From Bacteroidota bacterium (GTDB lineage Bacteria > Bacteroidota > Ignavibacteria > Ignavibacteriales > Ignavibacteriaceae), in the NCBI GenBank assembly GCA_024278655.1, contig JAJRSV010000227.1:1-13226 (forward strand): DNA of 13,226 bases, given 5' to 3'. The notes beneath the pieces are model-generated. The model saw nothing but the letters and a program-made list of their open reading frames with translations. It made no database searches and was not told the DNA's origin. The first letter of the stretch is position 1. Each line of letters starts with the position of its first letter. A program made the translations under genes and the position numbers. Shown in pieces: positions 6,015 to 13,226 of this stretch.

Positions 6015-6986
6015 TTATGTTTTATCGATGTTGTGCTTTTTACATTTATCGCGGAAGGTTGAAAGACTCATGCCTAAAGAGCGAGCCGCCTGCGAATAGT
6101 TTCCGCCTGCTTCCTTCAATGCACTTTCAAGCAGGTGCGATTCCACGCACGACATTACTTCTTCAAAAGTCAGATTTTTATTTCTGAAACAGTGCCCGCA
6201 CGCTTTAAGAAAAATATTCATCGATTTATCTCCGATTATTTCTGCAGGAAGATTTTCCACCTTAATTTCTGTATCGGCAAAGAGTGCAATTCTCTGAATT
6301 ACATTCCGCAGCTCGCGTACATTTCCGGGCCAGGAATAATTTATAAATGCTTCCAAAGCTTCGTCCGAAACTCTGATTTCCCTGTCGGGCACGTAATACT
6401 TAAGGAAGTGCTTTATTAAAACAGGTATATCTTCTCTGCGTTCCCTCAATGGGGGAATCGTTATCGGAAAAACATTTATCCTGTAAAACAAATCCATTCT
6501 GAATTTTTCCTGTACAACTAATTCGCTCAAATCAACTTTTGTTGCGCTGATTAAACGAATATCAAGCGGAATCGTCTTCTCACTGCCTATTCTTTGAATC
6601 TCTTTCGATTCCAAAACTCTCAATAATTTTGTTTGGAGATGAAGCGGAAAGTCATCTATATCATCAAGGAATATCGTTCCTTTATCTGCCAATTCAAACT
6701 GACCTTTTTTTTCGTGGGTCGAACCGGTAAAAGCACCCTTCTCATATCCGAAGAGTTCGCTTTCAATTAAGTTGGGTGGAAGTGTGGCAAGTCCGACCTT
6801 TACAAGATTGTAATTTCTCCGGTTGCTCTTACGATGAATATACTCCGCAAAAATTTCTTTGCCTACTCCTGTTTCGCCGATAATAAGAATCGAGCAATCG
6901 GATGCTGCTATTCTATCTATCTTCAATAAAATATCGCGGATTCTTTGGCTTTCAAAAATTATCTCATAATTATTTTTTTCGTTCAT
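6015..6986 (-). CDS. sigma-54-dependent transcriptional activator without receiver or sensor domain
   Basis: 323-residue enhancer-binding protein that uses ATP hydrolysis to open sigma-54 RNA polymerase promoters. The AAA+ domain fills residues ~7-235: Walker A GETGVGKE (37-44), sigma-54 loop GAFTGS (84-89), Walker B GTIFLDD (103-109), arginine-finger region FRMDLFYR (162-169), and the SWPGNVREL signature near 218-226. A Fis-type helix-turn-helix ends the protein (GGNYSQAARSLGMSLSTFRD within 289-320). No receiver, PAS or GAF domain precedes the ATPase, as in PspF, so control must come from a partner protein, from expression level, or from the linker, which carries C263-x2-C266 and C280. Oddities are GAFTGS for GAFTGA and DD for DE in Walker B. 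The start is ATG 6986: AGGGAG (6993-6998) is 6 nt upstream, whereas the in-frame TTG at 6989 is too close. The predicted target is the hdr operon just downstream. Confidence 0.92.
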   Translation of the reverse strand: MNEKNNYEIIFESQRIRDILLKIDRIAASDCSILIIGETGVGKEIFAEYIHRKSNRRNYNLVKVGLATLPPNLIESELFGYEKGAFTGSTHEKKGQFELADKGTIFLDDIDDFPLHLQTKLLRVLESKEIQRIGSEKTIPLDIRLISATKVDLSELVVQEKFRMDLFYRINVFPITIPPLRERREDIPVLIKHFLKYYVPDREIRVSDEALEAFINYSWPGNVRELRNVIQRIALFADTEIKVENLPAEIIGDKSMNIFLKACGHCFRNKNLTFEEVMSCVESHLLESALKEAGGNYSQAARSLGMSLSTFRDKCKKHNIDKT

Positions 6987-6992
6987 CAAAAA

Positions 6993-6998
6993 CTCCCT
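6993..6998 (-). promoter_or_regulatory. Shine-Dalgarno of the sigma-54 activator gene
   Basis: AGGGAG on the minus strand, 6 nt before ATG 6986. It supports that start over the TTG one codon earlier. Confidence 0.6.
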
Positions 6999-7173
6999 GC
7001 TTCTGACTTTAAAGTTAAGAAAACTCAGTGACAGTGGTAAGTAAATAATTTTATCACAAGTGCCCGTGGATAAACAATCCTGGTTAACAAAGATCTAATA
7101 GTCAACTGCTGTAAAAATCGGTTTGTAATAAGTAAGCATAGCAGTGCTGCCTTTTATTAATGTCCTCTTTACA

Positions 7174-7204
7174 TTTATAAATTACATAATATTCTTTACC
7201 TTTG
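7174..7204 (+). promoter_or_regulatory. Bacteroidota-type promoter (TTTA-N19-TACCTTTG) of the nucleotidase gene
   Basis: TACCTTTG (7197-7204) is a full match to the TAnnTTTG -7 element known in Bacteroidota. TTTA (7174-7177) lies 19 nt upstream at the place of the -33 TTTG, with one mismatch. The element overlaps the TTG at 7202, which argues that translation begins at ATG 7238 and that the leader is about 25-30 nt. The remainder of the divergent 6987-7173 region shows nothing that I can assign. Confidence 0.5.
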
Positions 7205-7237
7205 CATTTCATTAATCAAAGAATATTCCGGGTGAAG

Positions 7238-9016
7238 ATGAAAAAATATTTGGTTCGAAAAGCGGTTCTACTTTTAACCGTCTGGCTGTCGGTGTCGGTT
7301 CTTCTGCCGGCACAATCAATAAAAATAAAACTTGTTGAAACAAGCGATGTGCACGGTGCAATTGTTCCGTATGATTTGGTAAACGACACCTCGATGAATT
7401 CTTCACTGGCGCAGGTTCATACTTATACTTCGATGCTGAGGAGATTCCCGGGACAAAAAGTTGTTTTGCTCGATAACGGCGATATACTTCAGGGCGACCC
7501 ACTTGTTTATTATTACAATTACGTCGACACATCATCGAAACATATTTACGCGGAAGCGATGAACTTTATGAAATACGATGCGGCTACAATAGGTAACCAC
7601 GATATTGAAACCGGGCATAATGTTTACGATAAGTTCAGAAGTGAAATTAACTTTCCATGGCTTGCGGCAAACGCAATCGATACCGGAACGGGCGAACCGT
7701 ATTTTACTCCTTATACGGTAATTGAAAGAGGCGGTGTGAAGATAGCTGTGCTCGGTTTGGTAACGCCCGGAATTCCGCACTGGCTTCCGGAAATACTTTG
7801 GGAGGGAATTGAATTCGAAGATATGATTGAAACTGCAAAGAAGTGGGTTCCTTTAATTAAGGAAAAAGAGAATCCCGATTTGCTTATCGGTTTGTTTCAC
7901 TCCGGAGTTGATTACACTTACGGCGGAGAGACAGCCGGAACGTACCGCAACGAAAATGCAAGCCGGTTAATAGCGGAACAGGTTCCCGGCTTCGATGTGA
8001 TATTTGTCGGGCACGATCATCACGGCTGGAACTATAAAACCGTTAACAGCAGCGGCGATTCGGTTTTAGTGCTCGGTCCTTTATCGCGTGCAAAAACAGT
8101 TGCAGTTGCCACTGTGCTGATGGATTACGATTCGGTTTCGGGCAAGTGGACGAAGGGAAGCATCACCGGCGAAATAGTTGATCCCTCCAAGTACAAAGCC
8201 GATGATCACTTTATGAGCAGCTTTATAATGAAGCTGAACATCGTGCACAACTATGTTTCGGAATCACTCGGTAAAATCACCAAAACAATTTCAACGCGTC
8301 AGGCATTGTTCGGTCCGTCAGAGTTCACTGATTTGATTCACACATTCCAGTTAGAAAAAACCGGTGCCGATATATCATTTACCGCACCGCTTTCGTTCGA
8401 TGCAACAATCGACAGCGGCTGGATTCACGTGCGCGATATGTTCAAGCTTTACCGCTACGAAAATTTTCTTTATACGATGGAACTGACCGGAAAAGAGATA
8501 AAAGATTATCTCGAGTATTCTTACGGAAAATGGTTCAACCAGATGAAATCGGCTGAAGACCATCTGCTTAATTTCAGAAAAGATGAAAACGGTAACATAA
8601 TCTATTCTGAAAGAACCGGTTCACCCGAACTCGAGCAGCGTTATTATAATTTTTCATCCGCTGCAGGAATAAATTATCTGGTTGATGTTAGCAAACCTGC
8701 GGGTGAAAGAGTATACATTACTTCGATGACAAACGGCTCGCTGTTTAGTGAAAAGAAAAAATATAAGGTAGCCGTAAGTTCGTACCGGGGTAACGGCGGC
8801 GGTTATCTTTTAACAAAAGGCGCCGGAATACCGGAAGAGGAATTGCCGAAAAGAGTGTTAAGTTCAACCGACAAAGATTTGCGGTACTATATGATGAAAT
8901 GGATTGAAGAAAAGAAAACCATTACTCCCGTTAAACTGAAGAACTGGAGAGTAATTCCGATTGACTGGTGGAAGATTGGTGTTAATAAAGATTATAAAAT
9001 TTTGTTCGGAGAGTAA
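7238..9016 (+). CDS. exported bifunctional metallophosphatase/5'-nucleotidase (UshA/CpdB superfamily)
   Basis: 592-residue two-domain enzyme that hydrolyses nucleotides or cyclic nucleotides outside the cytoplasm. Residues 1-25 look like a signal peptide (MKKYLVRK, a hydrophobic stretch, then LLPA-QS). The metallophosphatase domain carries SDVHG (D37, H39), DNGDILQGDP (79-88), GNHDIETG (119-126), LFHSG (H221) and VGHDHHG (257-263), the full set of two-metal ligands. The C-terminal nucleotidase domain (from ~345) contains LYRYENFLYTMELTGKEI (404-421) and YRGNGGGYLL (516-525). DNGDxLQGxP and the YxYEN motif resemble CpdB-like 2',3'-cyclic phosphodiesterase/3'-nucleotidases more than UshA, so the substrate is uncertain. 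ATG 7238 is preferred over the upstream in-frame TTG 7202 because it gives a clean signal peptide, has GGG 5 nt before it and leaves the predicted promoter untranslated. hemL follows after 46 nt; co-transcription is possible. Confidence 0.9.
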   Translation: MKKYLVRKAVLLLTVWLSVSVLLPAQSIKIKLVETSDVHGAIVPYDLVNDTSMNSSLAQVHTYTSMLRRFPGQKVVLLDNGDILQGDPLVYYYNYVDTSSKHIYAEAMNFMKYDAATIGNHDIETGHNVYDKFRSEINFPWLAANAIDTGTGEPYFTPYTVIERGGVKIAVLGLVTPGIPHWLPEILWEGIEFEDMIETAKKWVPLIKEKENPDLLIGLFHSGVDYTYGGETAGTYRNENASRLIAEQVPGFDVIFVGHDHHGWNYKTVNSSGDSVLVLGPLSRAKTVAVATVLMDYDSVSGKWTKGSITGEIVDPSKYKADDHFMSSFIMKLNIVHNYVSESLGKITKTISTRQALFGPSEFTDLIHTFQLEKTGADISFTAPLSFDATIDSGWIHVRDMFKLYRYENFLYTMELTGKEIKDYLEYSYGKWFNQMKSAEDHLLNFRKDENGNIIYSERTGSPELEQRYYNFSSAAGINYLVDVSKPAGERVYITSMTNGSLFSEKKKYKVAVSSYRGNGGGYLLTKGAGIPEEELPKRVLSSTDKDLRYYMMKWIEEKKTITPVKLKNWRVIPIDWWKIGVNKDYKILFGE

Positions 9017-9062
9017 ACCGATTGTGCTAAACTTATTTTGAAACTAATTACCGGAACAAACA

Positions 9063-10352
9063 ATGAATACAGATAAAAGCAAACAACTTTTTGAAGAAGC
9101 AAAAAAATATATACCGGGCGGAGTAAACTCGCCTGTTCGTGCATTTAAATCGGTCGGCGGCGATCCGCTGTTTATTACAAGAGGTGAAGGCGCACGCTTT
9201 TGGGATGCCGACGGAAACGAATACATTGAATACATCGGAAGCTGGGGACCGCATCTGTTCGGACATAACCCGCCGTTTATTAAGCAGGCATTGTTGGATG
9301 CAATTGAAAACGGAACAAGCTTCGGCGCTCCGACCGAGCTCGAAGTTAAAATGGCTGAACTTATTACACAACTCGTTCCTTCGGTTGAAAAGGTGAGAAT
9401 GGTTAACAGCGGAACAGAAGCAACGATGAGTGCAATACGCGCTGCAAGAGGATTTACCAAACGCGAAAAATTTATAAAGTTCGAGGGATGCTATCATGGT
9501 CACGCCGATTACTTTTTGATTAAAGCCGGCTCCGGTGCGCTTACACTCGGTGTGCCTACGAGTCCCGGGGTTACAAAGGGAAACGCTGCCGACACTTTGT
9601 TAGCTGATTATAATGATATCGATTCTGTTAAAAAATTAATCAAGTCGAATAAAGATGAAATTGCCGCGGTAATAATCGAACCGATTGCCGGTAATATGGG
9701 TGTTGTTCGTGCAAAAGATGAATTTATAAAAGAGCTTCGTGCAATATGCGATGAAGAGAAGATTGTTTTAATATTCGATGAAGTGATGACCGGCTTCAGG
9801 GTTGCAGCAGGAGGTGCGCAGGAGGTTCTCGGCGTTACTCCCGATCTTTCTACATTCGGTAAAATTATCGGCGGCGGGCTGCCCGTTGGTGCATTCGGAG
9901 GCAAAGCCGAGATTATGGATATGATTGCACCGAGCGGACCGGTTTATCAGGCGGGAACGTTAAGCGGTAATCCTTTGGCAATGGCTGCCGGCTATGCCGC
10001 ATTGAATCATATAAAAAATAATCCCGGAATTTATGATGAGCTTGAAGAGAAAGCATCCTATTTAGAAAAAGGAATGAAGGATAATCTAAAAGCACTCGGC
10101 AAAAATTATACAATGAACAGAGTCGGCTCGATGATGTGTATGTTCTTTACCGAAGAAGAGGTGGATGATTTTAAAAGTGCAGTGAAGTCGGATACGGATA
10201 TTTATGGTAAGTATTTTCATGAAATGCTGAACAGAGGAATATATCTTGCACCGGCACAGTTCGAAGCAATGTTTGTATCAACCGCACATACAAAAGAAGA
10301 CCTTGATAAAACAATTACAGCGCATAAAGAATCTTTGGCTTCTGTTGCTTAG
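9063..10352 (+). CDS. hemL: glutamate-1-semialdehyde 2,1-aminomutase
   Basis: PLP enzyme that turns glutamate-1-semialdehyde into 5-aminolevulinate, the last step of the C5 route to haem and other tetrapyrroles; cytoplasmic homodimer. The 429-residue length is typical. Diagnostic segments: IPGGVNSPVRAFKSVGG (17-33), NSGTEATMSAIRAARG (115-130), YHGHAD (144-149), IIEPIAGNMG (204-213), the cofactor aspartate in FDEVMTGFR (D239) and the Schiff-base lysine in STFGKIIGGGLPVGAFGG (K267). PIYQ-like VYQAGTLSGNPLAMAAG follows. The ribosome site is weak (GGAA about 6 nt before the ATG). No other haem-pathway gene is adjacent. It may be read through from the nucleotidase gene or have its own unrecognised promoter in the 46-nt gap. 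Confidence 0.97.
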   Translation: MNTDKSKQLFEEAKKYIPGGVNSPVRAFKSVGGDPLFITRGEGARFWDADGNEYIEYIGSWGPHLFGHNPPFIKQALLDAIENGTSFGAPTELEVKMAELITQLVPSVEKVRMVNSGTEATMSAIRAARGFTKREKFIKFEGCYHGHADYFLIKAGSGALTLGVPTSPGVTKGNAADTLLADYNDIDSVKKLIKSNKDEIAAVIIEPIAGNMGVVRAKDEFIKELRAICDEEKIVLIFDEVMTGFRVAAGGAQEVLGVTPDLSTFGKIIGGGLPVGAFGGKAEIMDMIAPSGPVYQAGTLSGNPLAMAAGYAALNHIKNNPGIYDELEEKASYLEKGMKDNLKALGKNYTMNRVGSMMCMFFTEEEVDDFKSAVKSDTDIYGKYFHEMLNRGIYLAPAQFEAMFVSTAHTKEDLDKTITAHKESLASVA

Positions 10353-10416
10353 TTTGTAAATTATTTCTGTATTGATGTAACTCCCAGCCGGAACAGCAAA
10401 CTGCCTTGCATTGGAT

Positions 10417-10439
10417 TACTTAATCAATGAAATTAAGTA
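10417..10439. repeat. 8-bp perfect inverted repeat between hemL and the protease gene
   Basis: TACTTAAT (10417-10424) and ATTAAGTA (10432-10439) flank a 7-nt spacer, followed by an AT-rich run. It could be a weak hairpin at the end of the hemL transcript or an operator for the protease gene. The stem is AT-only apart from one C/G pair, so a terminator role is doubtful. The other part of the 10353-10493 gap shows no clear promoter. Confidence 0.35.
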
Positions 10440-10493
10440 TTAATTTTAATCATATAAGAATTTAAAATAACCGCAATTAATCAAAGGTTAATC

Positions 10494-13226
10494 ATGTCTT
10501 ACTTTTATAAAAGAATTTTAAATGGAATTATTATCTCATTACTCTCTTCGGTTTTTCTCTTCGGCTTCAATCCGCTTGGCAGTAATGTACACGTTATTGA
10601 AAAAGGTAACGTAAAATATCTTTCGAACATTGTTGTTGTAAAACTGAAAGATAAGCCGGCGGTAAACTTCGACGGTTCTGTTTTTCTGTCGCCGTCGCTT
10701 ATTGCGTTCATAAATGTTTACGGTTTGAATTCGGCAAAAGCATTGTTCCCGAATAAAGTATTTAACGATAACTCCGGCTTCGACAGAATAGTAATTATAA
10801 ATTATAACACCGATGCAGACCCTAATTTCGTTTCATCAAAATTATCGAAACTAAACGAAGTGGAATGGGCTGAACCAAAGTTTGTTTACGAACCGGTTTA
10901 TACTCCCAACGATCCGGGTTTCGGTTCGCAATGGAATTTATCAATCATCGATGCTGCGCTTGCGTGGGATATAACGAAAGGTGATACGAACATAGTTATC
11001 GGAATAGTCGATACCGGTGTTGACTGGGATCATCCGGATTTGGCAGCAAACATCTGGATGAATTGGGATGAAATTCCCGACAACGGAATTGATGATGATA
11101 ACAACGGTTTTGTCGATGATATACGCGGCTGGGATTTCGGAGGACTTCATGGAACGCCGGATAACGATCCGATGGAAGACCGTGCCGATCACGGAACACA
11201 CGTCGCGGGTATTGCTTCGGCAGTTACCGATAACGGTATCGGCATTGCATCGATTGGATTTAACTCGAAAATAATGGCAGTTAAAACTACCATCGACGAT
11301 GAGAGGGGACAGAACGGTCCGTTTATTATATTCGGGTTCGAAGGTATAGTTTATGCGGCTGACAACGGAGCGAAAGTAATTAATTGCAGTTGGGGTGGCG
11401 GCGGTTTTTCCATTTTAGGGCAGGAAACAATTAACTATGCCGTATCGAAAGGTGCGCTTGTTGTGTGTGCCGCCGGAAATGCAAACAGTTCATCGGCGTT
11501 TTATCCGGCTTGGTACGACGGTGTTTTATCGGTAGCTTCAACAAACTCATCCGATCATAAATCGGGCTTTTCGAATTACGGAACCGATATCGATGTGTCG
11601 GCACCGGGCAGCGGTATCTATTCAACTTGGATGAACGATACTTACACAACGTTAAGCGGCACGTCAATGTCATCTCCGCTAACGGCTGGATTAGCAGCGC
11701 TTGTATGGACGCAGTTTCCAACTTACAACCCTTTGCAAATCGGTGAGCAGATAAGAGTTAATGCCGATAACATCGACGGAATAAATCCCGGCTTTGCAAA
11801 CTTAATCGGATCCGGAAGAATAAATGCAAACAATGCAGTAACCAATATGAATTCGGTTTCCGTAAGAGGAGTAAGCTTTACGTTTTCGGATGAAGCTCCG
11901 GGCGGCAACGGCGACGGAATAATAGACCCGGGCGAAACAATAACTTTATATGCAAGCTTTATTAATTATTTGAACCCGACATCTAACCTTGTTATAACAT
12001 TGGTGAGTAAAAACGATTATTCAACGGTGCTTAACGGTACATTTAATGCCGGTGCGAGGGCTACGCTTGAAGAATTTAACAACAATGGCAATGGGTTTTC
12101 TTTTACGGTCAGTGATTCGCTTCCTCAAAATGCCGATCTTAAATTCCTGCTGAACTACAGCGACGGAAGTTATTCCGATTATCAGTGGGCTAAAACAATC
12201 GGTAACCCATCTTATGCAACCCAAACCGGTAACGATATTGCAATGACTGTTACAAGCAAAGGCACATTTGCGTATAATGATTATCCGAATAACACACAAG
12301 GCGATGGCTTCACTTACCAGGGCGGTGGCAACCTGCTTTTCGAAGGTGCATTGATTTTAGGAACATCGGCAAACCAGATTTCGGACGGAGCACGGGGTTC
12401 GAACCAGAATAATCAGAATACTGACTTTTCGGTTCTTCAACCTTTCATTATAGATATTCCGGGTAATATTGCCGATATTCAGGGCAGTTCCGTATTCAAC
12501 GATAACGGTGCTGGCGGAAATAAAATAGGAATCGAAACTCATCTTAATACTTACACATTCACTTCTGCCGGCGATGAGAAGTATATGATACTCGATTACA
12601 GGTTTATAAACACCAACGCATCCGATATTAATAATCTTTATGCAGGATTGTTTTTCGATTGGGACTTTGCCGATGCAACCAGTGACAGAACAAGCTGGGA
12701 TAATACGGGCAGCTTCGGTTACGTTTACAGGGAAGCCGGTAATCCCGATAATTATGCCGGGCTTGGTTTGATATCCCACGACAACTACGGGTTCTGGGCA
12801 ATTCTGAATGGAGGCGGCGATGGCGGGTTTCAGATTTACGACGGCTTTGATGACGGAGAAAAGTGGATGGCTATTTCGAGTGGACTCGGAAAGTTGGAAG
12901 CTGGCGTTGGAGATATTTCACACGTTGTTTCCGGCGGTCCGTCTAATATAAGTGCCGGCGATACTTTGCGTGTTGCTTTTGCGGTTCTGGCAGCAGACGA
13001 CCTTACCGGACTTGAGTCGGCGATAGCAAATGCAAGAAGTAAGTTTAATGAAATTGTAACAAGCGTAGAGGATGAAAATGGTGATGATATTCAACCGGTT
13101 AAATTTGCATTGGTACAAAATTATCCGAATCCGTTTAATCCTAGTACAAAAATAAAGTATGCAATAGGCAGCAGGCAACATGCAAGTTTGAAGGTGTATG
13201 ATATTTTGGGAAGAGAAATAGTAACA
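10494..13226 (+). CDS. secreted subtilisin-like (S8) serine protease with type IX secretion-type sorting domain (partial, runs off right edge)
   Basis: 911 codons are open to the window edge. A signal-peptide-like N-terminus (MSYFYKRILNGIIISLLSSV) is followed by a prodomain-like region to ~135 and a peptidase S8 domain (~140-450). The catalytic triad is intact: D173 in IVDTGVD, H236 in DHGTHVAGI, S391 in SGTSMSSP; oxyanion asparagine N329 is in AAGN. An acidic insert DDDNNGFVDD (200-209) resembles a calcium-binding loop often found in such proteases. Beta-rich regions follow, starting with a GNGDGIIDPGETI segment (471-483), a pattern common in exported Ignavibacteria proteins. The end (870-911) is a sorting domain: FALVQNYPNPFNPSTKIKYA, then KVYDILGRE, expected to need only a few tens more residues. 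AAAGG lies 6 nt before ATG 10494. Likely role: extracellular protein degradation or surface processing; the substrate cannot be read from sequence. Confidence 0.93.
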   Translation, partial: MSYFYKRILNGIIISLLSSVFLFGFNPLGSNVHVIEKGNVKYLSNIVVVKLKDKPAVNFDGSVFLSPSLIAFINVYGLNSAKALFPNKVFNDNSGFDRIVIINYNTDADPNFVSSKLSKLNEVEWAEPKFVYEPVYTPNDPGFGSQWNLSIIDAALAWDITKGDTNIVIGIVDTGVDWDHPDLAANIWMNWDEIPDNGIDDDNNGFVDDIRGWDFGGLHGTPDNDPMEDRADHGTHVAGIASAVTDNGIGIASIGFNSKIMAVKTTIDDERGQNGPFIIFGFEGIVYAADNGAKVINCSWGGGGFSILGQETINYAVSKGALVVCAAGNANSSSAFYPAWYDGVLSVASTNSSDHKSGFSNYGTDIDVSAPGSGIYSTWMNDTYTTLSGTSMSSPLTAGLAALVWTQFPTYNPLQIGEQIRVNADNIDGINPGFANLIGSGRINANNAVTNMNSVSVRGVSFTFSDEAPGGNGDGIIDPGETITLYASFINYLNPTSNLVITLVSKNDYSTVLNGTFNAGARATLEEFNNNGNGFSFTVSDSLPQNADLKFLLNYSDGSYSDYQWAKTIGNPSYATQTGNDIAMTVTSKGTFAYNDYPNNTQGDGFTYQGGGNLLFEGALILGTSANQISDGARGSNQNNQNTDFSVLQPFIIDIPGNIADIQGSSVFNDNGAGGNKIGIETHLNTYTFTSAGDEKYMILDYRFINTNASDINNLYAGLFFDWDFADATSDRTSWDNTGSFGYVYREAGNPDNYAGLGLISHDNYGFWAILNGGGDGGFQIYDGFDDGEKWMAISSGLGKLEAGVGDISHVVSGGPSNISAGDTLRVAFAVLAADDLTGLESAIANARSKFNEIVTSVEDENGDDIQPVKFALVQNYPNPFNPSTKIKYAIGSRQHASLKVYDILGREIVT

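Noticed and set aside
6990..7173. Promoter for the activator gene (TTGTTT ... TAAAAT on the minus strand, 18-nt spacing)
   Set aside because: It is a chance-level match in an AT-rich region and fits neither the Bacteroidota-type nor the sigma-54 pattern well.
7202..7237. In-frame TTG start 12 codons upstream of the nucleotidase ATG
   Set aside because: It would overlap the predicted TACCTTTG promoter element and put polar residues in front of an otherwise clean signal peptide.
9044..9904. Several open frames on the minus strand opposite hemL
   Set aside because: They lie wholly inside the strongly conserved hemL frame, have low-complexity translations and no ribosome sites; they are antisense shadows.
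10353..10493. Rho-independent terminator after hemL
   Set aside because: The only inverted repeat there is AT-rich with a short stem and no clear T-run; it was listed only as a repeat.

Overview
The window looks like a chromosomal segment of a member of the Ignavibacteria or a near relative (Bacteroidota/Chlorobiota/Ignavibacteriota side of the tree). The grounds are a secreted protease ending in the QNYPNPFNP-type C-terminal sorting domain that is very common in that lineage, a TAnnTTTG-type promoter element in front of the nucleotidase gene, and weak Shine-Dalgarno sequences at some genes. This placement is inference; there is no rRNA or other marker gene here.

Left part (1-5671, all on the minus strand, read right to left): a compact operon encoding a hydrogenase-type maturation endopeptidase, a rubrerythrin/ferritin-like di-iron protein, HdrC, HdrB and a very large HdrA that runs off the left edge. 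Gaps are 18, 22, 40 and 31 nt. HdrABC form the soluble flavin/iron-sulfur core of heterodisulfide-reductase-type complexes, many of which bifurcate electrons. This HdrA carries a complete GltD-like NAD(P)H-oxidoreductase module nested inside its internal ferredoxin region, between the two cluster motifs. That suggests a complex linking NAD(P)H, HdrBC-bound substrate chemistry and, given the maturation protease, probably a [NiFe] hydrogenase encoded beyond the left edge.

Control region (5672-6014): a good sigma-54 (-24/-12) promoter match with exact GG-N10-GC spacing lies immediately before the operon. About 55-85 bp upstream of it is a contiguous 21-bp tandem repeat; each copy holds a perfect 10-bp palindrome, and the two palindromes differ only by a compensating pair of changes. 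Further upstream is an AT-rich imperfect inverted repeat made of CAAAT/ATTTG words. The next gene upstream (6015-6986, same strand) is a sigma-54 activator without an N-terminal sensor domain, so activator, enhancer-like sites and sigma-54 promoter together form a plausible local circuit.

Right part (plus strand): a divergent intergenic region with a Bacteroidota-style promoter, then an exported metallophosphatase/5'-nucleotidase (7238-9016), hemL (glutamate-1-semialdehyde aminomutase, 9063-10352), a 141-nt gap with a small inverted repeat, and a secreted subtilisin-like (S8) protease with a type IX-style sorting domain cut by the right edge. These three look like ordinary housekeeping or secretory genes unrelated to the Hdr operon. 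No RNA genes, CRISPR arrays, insertion sequences or phage genes were seen.
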